Shown here one piece after another: positions 61,672 to 64,000 of a DNA stretch of 64,000 nucleotides (within the stretch, counting starts at the first letter, position 1; each line of letters opens with the position of its first letter). Below the pieces are notes generated by a model. That model searched no databases. It had not been told where the DNA came from and worked only from the letters and a program-made list of their open reading frames with translations. Source of the stretch: JAODBQ01 sp047602055 (GTDB lineage Bacteria > Actinomycetota > Acidimicrobiia > Acidimicrobiales > Ilumatobacteraceae). Where the stretch lies: the NCBI GenBank assembly GCA_047602055.1, contig JASGIG010000001.1, positions 3,596,001-3,660,000 on the forward strand, read 5' to 3'. The translations under genes and the position numbers were made by a program.

Positions 61672-62630
61672 TGCGCCTCGACACGATCCCCAAGGCCGAG
61701 GTCCACGTCCACCTCGAGGGCTGCCAGTCGGCCGGCACGCTCGCCGCGCTCGCCCGCCGCCACGGTGAGGCGCTGCCCCGCCCGGTCGACCAGCTGTTCG
61801 AGGTGGCCGACTTCGACGAGTTCCTCGACTTCCTGTCGTGGTCGTGCGGCCTGCTGCGCACGGCCGACGACGTGGCCGCCGCGGCGTACGGCTATGCGGC
61901 GCGCCTCGCCGGCACCGGAGCGGTGGCCGCCGATCTGATCGTCAACCCGACCCACTGGCACACGTGGCACGACGACCTGCGCGGGTTGATCGGCGCGCTC
62001 GATCGCGGGCTGGCCGGCGCCGAGGACGACGGCCTGCCGCCGGTCGGGTTGTGCGTCAGCGTGCTGCGCCAGCAGACCGCCGCCCAGGCCGCCGAGCTGG
62101 TCGAGACACTCGTCGCCCTCGACCACCCACGCGTCGTCGCCCTGTCGATCGACGGCAACGAGGCCCGCGCCGGGCGCACCGGGCCGCGCTTCGCCAAGGC
62201 GTTCGCCGCCGCCGGCGCGGCCGGGCTCAGGCGCACGGTCCACGCCGGCGAGTCGAGCGGGCCGCAGGGCGTGCGCGACGCGATCGAGCTGCTCGGGGCG
62301 GATCGCATCGACCACGGCGTGCGCGCCGTCGAGGACCCGGCGCTGGTCGCCGAGCTCGCCGACCGCGGCGTGCCGCTCGGGATCTGCCCGTCGTCGAACG
62401 TCACCCTCGGCGGCGCCGCCTCCGTCGCCGAGCACCCGATCGAGGGGCTGCGCCTGGCCGGCGTGGCAGTCAGCGTGAACACCGACGATCCGGCGTTCCT
62501 CGGCACCGACCTGCTCGCCGAGTACCGCCTGTGCGTCGACGCGTTCGGCTGGGACGAGGCGACGGTCGGCGAGGTCGCGGCGACGTCGGTCGCCGCCTGC
62601 TTCACCGCCCGCCGCCGGGGCCTGGCATGA
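61671..62630 (+). CDS. Adenosine deaminase-like amidohydrolase
   Basis: 319 residues. Zinc ligands in AEVHVHLEG (HxH), the catalytic HAGES with His/Glu, DRIDHG, the SSN motif GICPSSNVTLGG and the metal Asp in VNTDDPAF define the adenosine/AMP deaminase family. Substrate could be adenosine, adenine, aminofutalosine or a modified purine. GTG 61671 overlaps the permease stop. Followed by a mini-ORF then adenine deaminase. Confidence 0.88.
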   Translation: MRLDTIPKAEVHVHLEGCQSAGTLAALARRHGEALPRPVDQLFEVADFDEFLDFLSWSCGLLRTADDVAAAAYGYAARLAGTGAVAADLIVNPTHWHTWHDDLRGLIGALDRGLAGAEDDGLPPVGLCVSVLRQQTAAQAAELVETLVALDHPRVVALSIDGNEARAGRTGPRFAKAFAAAGAAGLRRTVHAGESSGPQGVRDAIELLGADRIDHGVRAVEDPALVAELADRGVPLGICPSSNVTLGGAASVAEHPIEGLRLAGVAVSVNTDDPAFLGTDLLAEYRLCVDAFGWDEATVGEVAATSVAACFTARRRGLA

Positions 62631-62725
62631 GCGAGCGCAGCAAGCTCACCATCGTCACGGCGAGCGAAGGCGGGCACCATCTCGGCGCTGTGCTGGCAGC
62701 CGTCCACGAACCGATGGTCCCCTGA
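62627..62725 (+). CDS. Linker mini-ORF, 32 codons, between the two deaminase genes
   Basis: ATG 62627 overlaps the adenosine-deaminase-like stop (ATGA) and TGA 62723-62725 overlaps the adenine deaminase ATG (TGATG). The peptide begins MSERSKLTIVTASEGG, with the same MSERS start and the same 32-codon length as the mini-ORF at 7849-7947, although the rest differs. Confidence 0.4.
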   Translation: MSERSKLTIVTASEGGHHLGAVLAAVHEPMVP

Positions 62726-64000
62726 TGATGAGCGAGCACCTACCGGCGGAGCTGCTGCCGACGCTCGCCGGGTTGCAGCGGCTGCGCCTCGTCGCCAACG
62801 GCACCGAGGCCGGCGACCTGATCATCCGCAACGCCCGCGTCGTCGCCGTGCACACCGGTGAGGTGCTCACCCGCGACGTCGTCGTCGCCGGTGCGCACAT
62901 CGCTGCGGTCACCCCCGTCGGACGCTTCGACGCGCCCGCCGTCGTCGACGCCGACGGCCTGCACCTCGTGCCGAACTTCATCGACGCCCACATCCACATC
63001 GAGTACACGATGCTCACTCCCGGCGAGCTGGCCCGGCTGATCGTCCCCCGCGGCACGACGACGCTGCTCGCCGACCCGAACTGCATCGCCAACGTGCTCG
63101 GCCCCGAGGCGATCGACCTCGTCGGCACCACCGGCACGCCGCTGCGGATCCTCCAGCAGATCTCCCCGGAGGTGCCGCGTCTGCCCGGCATGGAGCTCGG
63201 CGGCGCCACCGTGCCCGACGACGAGGTGCTGCGGCGCATCGCCCTGCCGAACGTGGTGTCGCTCGGCGAGGGCAACCCGTTCAACCTCTCCGAGGCGTCG
63301 GCGCGCAAGCAGCTGGCCGCGCTCGCCGCCGGCAAGCGGATCACCGGGCACACGGCTCGGCTCGCCGACGAGCCGCTGTGGGCGTACCTCGCCGGTGGCG
63401 TCGGTGACGACCACAACGCGTTCACCACGGCCGAGGTGCTCGACCGGCTGCGCCTCGGCTCGGCGATCACGGTGATGGCCGGGAGCATGAACGACAACAC
63501 CCCGGCGGTGTTCGCCGACGTCGGCGCGCTCGGCGACGGGCTGGCACACATCAGTTTCTGCGCCGACGACAAGCACGTCGAGGACCTCGCCGAGCAGGGC
63601 CACATCGACCATCACGTCCGCCAGGCGGTGCGTGCCGGGGTGCCGCCGGCGACGGCGATCCGGATGGCGACGCTCAACGCCGCGGTCCACTTCCGTCTGG
63701 ACCACGTGCTCGGCTCGGTCACCCCGTCGCGCCTTGCCGACGTGATGCTCGTCGCCGACCTCGCCGACCCCCGCCCGGCAGCGGTGTTCGTCGGCGGCGT
63801 GCAGGTGGCCGCCGACGGCCGGCCGCTGTTCGCCAACACCGACGTGATGCCCGACTCGACCCGCTCGACCGTGCACCTCGCGCCCGGCCTGTCGGGCGAC
63901 TCGTTCGCCGTCCGCGCCGACGGCCCGACCGCGTGGGTGCAGGCCGCCGAGATGTACGACGGCTACTTCAAGCGCGCCTTCCACGCCGAGCTGCCCGTCG
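62725..64000 (+). CDS. ade: Adenine deaminase (3' end outside window)
   Basis: Converts adenine to hypoxanthine and ammonia. About 425 residues visible. GDLIIRNARVVAVHTGEVLTRDVVV, metal site NFIDAHIHIEYTMLTPGELARLIVPRGTTTLLADPN, GHTARL, SFCADDKHVEDLAEQGHIDHHVR and IRMATLNAAVHFRLD are family hallmarks. ATG 62725 overlaps the mini-ORF stop; ATG 62728 is equally possible. Runs off the right edge. Confidence 0.92.
   Translation, partial: MMSEHLPAELLPTLAGLQRLRLVANGTEAGDLIIRNARVVAVHTGEVLTRDVVVAGAHIAAVTPVGRFDAPAVVDADGLHLVPNFIDAHIHIEYTMLTPGELARLIVPRGTTTLLADPNCIANVLGPEAIDLVGTTGTPLRILQQISPEVPRLPGMELGGATVPDDEVLRRIALPNVVSLGEGNPFNLSEASARKQLAALAAGKRITGHTARLADEPLWAYLAGGVGDDHNAFTTAEVLDRLRLGSAITVMAGSMNDNTPAVFADVGALGDGLAHISFCADDKHVEDLAEQGHIDHHVRQAVRAGVPPATAIRMATLNAAVHFRLDHVLGSVTPSRLADVMLVADLADPRPAAVFVGGVQVAADGRPLFANTDVMPDSTRSTVHLAPGLSGDSFAVRADGPTAWVQAAEMYDGYFKRAFHAELPV

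Overview
The window is about 70% G+C with dense, short-spaced genes on both strands. The gene set is actinobacterial: a WhiB regulator, the Pup ligase PafA next to tatBC and the Ski2-like helicase helY, a GuaB1-type GMP reductase, and a mycothiol-dependent isomerase-like protein. The style of the uncharacterised proteins and of the intergenic repeats suggests class Acidimicrobiia (Ilumatobacter-like). That placement is an inference; there is no rRNA in the window. I saw no tRNA or rRNA gene, CRISPR array, integrase or insertion sequence.

Layout. 1-6362: a dpp-type peptide/nickel ABC importer (dppC partial, dppB, dppF, dppD), an HD-domain protein resembling diiron oxygenases, and a divergent acyl-CoA ligase; two copies of one operator-like motif link the three units. 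6387-12221: a VapBC pair, two hydrolases, pyruvate kinase, an M18 aminopeptidase and plsC. 12310-18703: cmk, guaB1, tsaC, a J-domain protein, a nitroreductase and an enoyl-CoA hydratase. 18848-23933: a complete branched-chain amino-acid importer livKHMGF. 24079-36911: mixed housekeeping and unknown genes (ctaA, threonine aldolase, whiB, rbsK, prmA, gamma-carbonic anhydrase). 37097-41321: GNAT, two small unknowns, a tandem ThyX-like protein and an alcohol dehydrogenase. 41659-49067: a ugp-type importer with phosphatases under a divergent RpiR regulator. 49088-56627: a lipid-kinase-like protein, helY, tatC, tatB, ugpQ, lepB and pafA. 56700-64000: a Rieske oxygenase, an NMT1/SsuA-type ABC importer, an adenosine-deaminase-like enzyme and adenine deaminase (running off the end).

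Two features cut across the window. First, at least eight gene-gene junctions carry a mini-ORF of 31-65 codons built from dispersed repeats. Most are joined to both neighbours by overlapping stop/start codons (ATGA, GTGA or TGATG), so the repeat appears to be tolerated only where it keeps translational coupling intact. Second, several families of hairpin (arms of about 9-18 bp) sit at gene ends, with compensating stem changes between copies.

Five genes (vapC, pyk, tsaC, an unknown gene at 27057, tatB) are each broken by one single-base indel that restores a full-length family member when corrected. Because pyk, tsaC and tatB are normally important genes, I suspect residual sequencing errors rather than true decay, at least for most of them.
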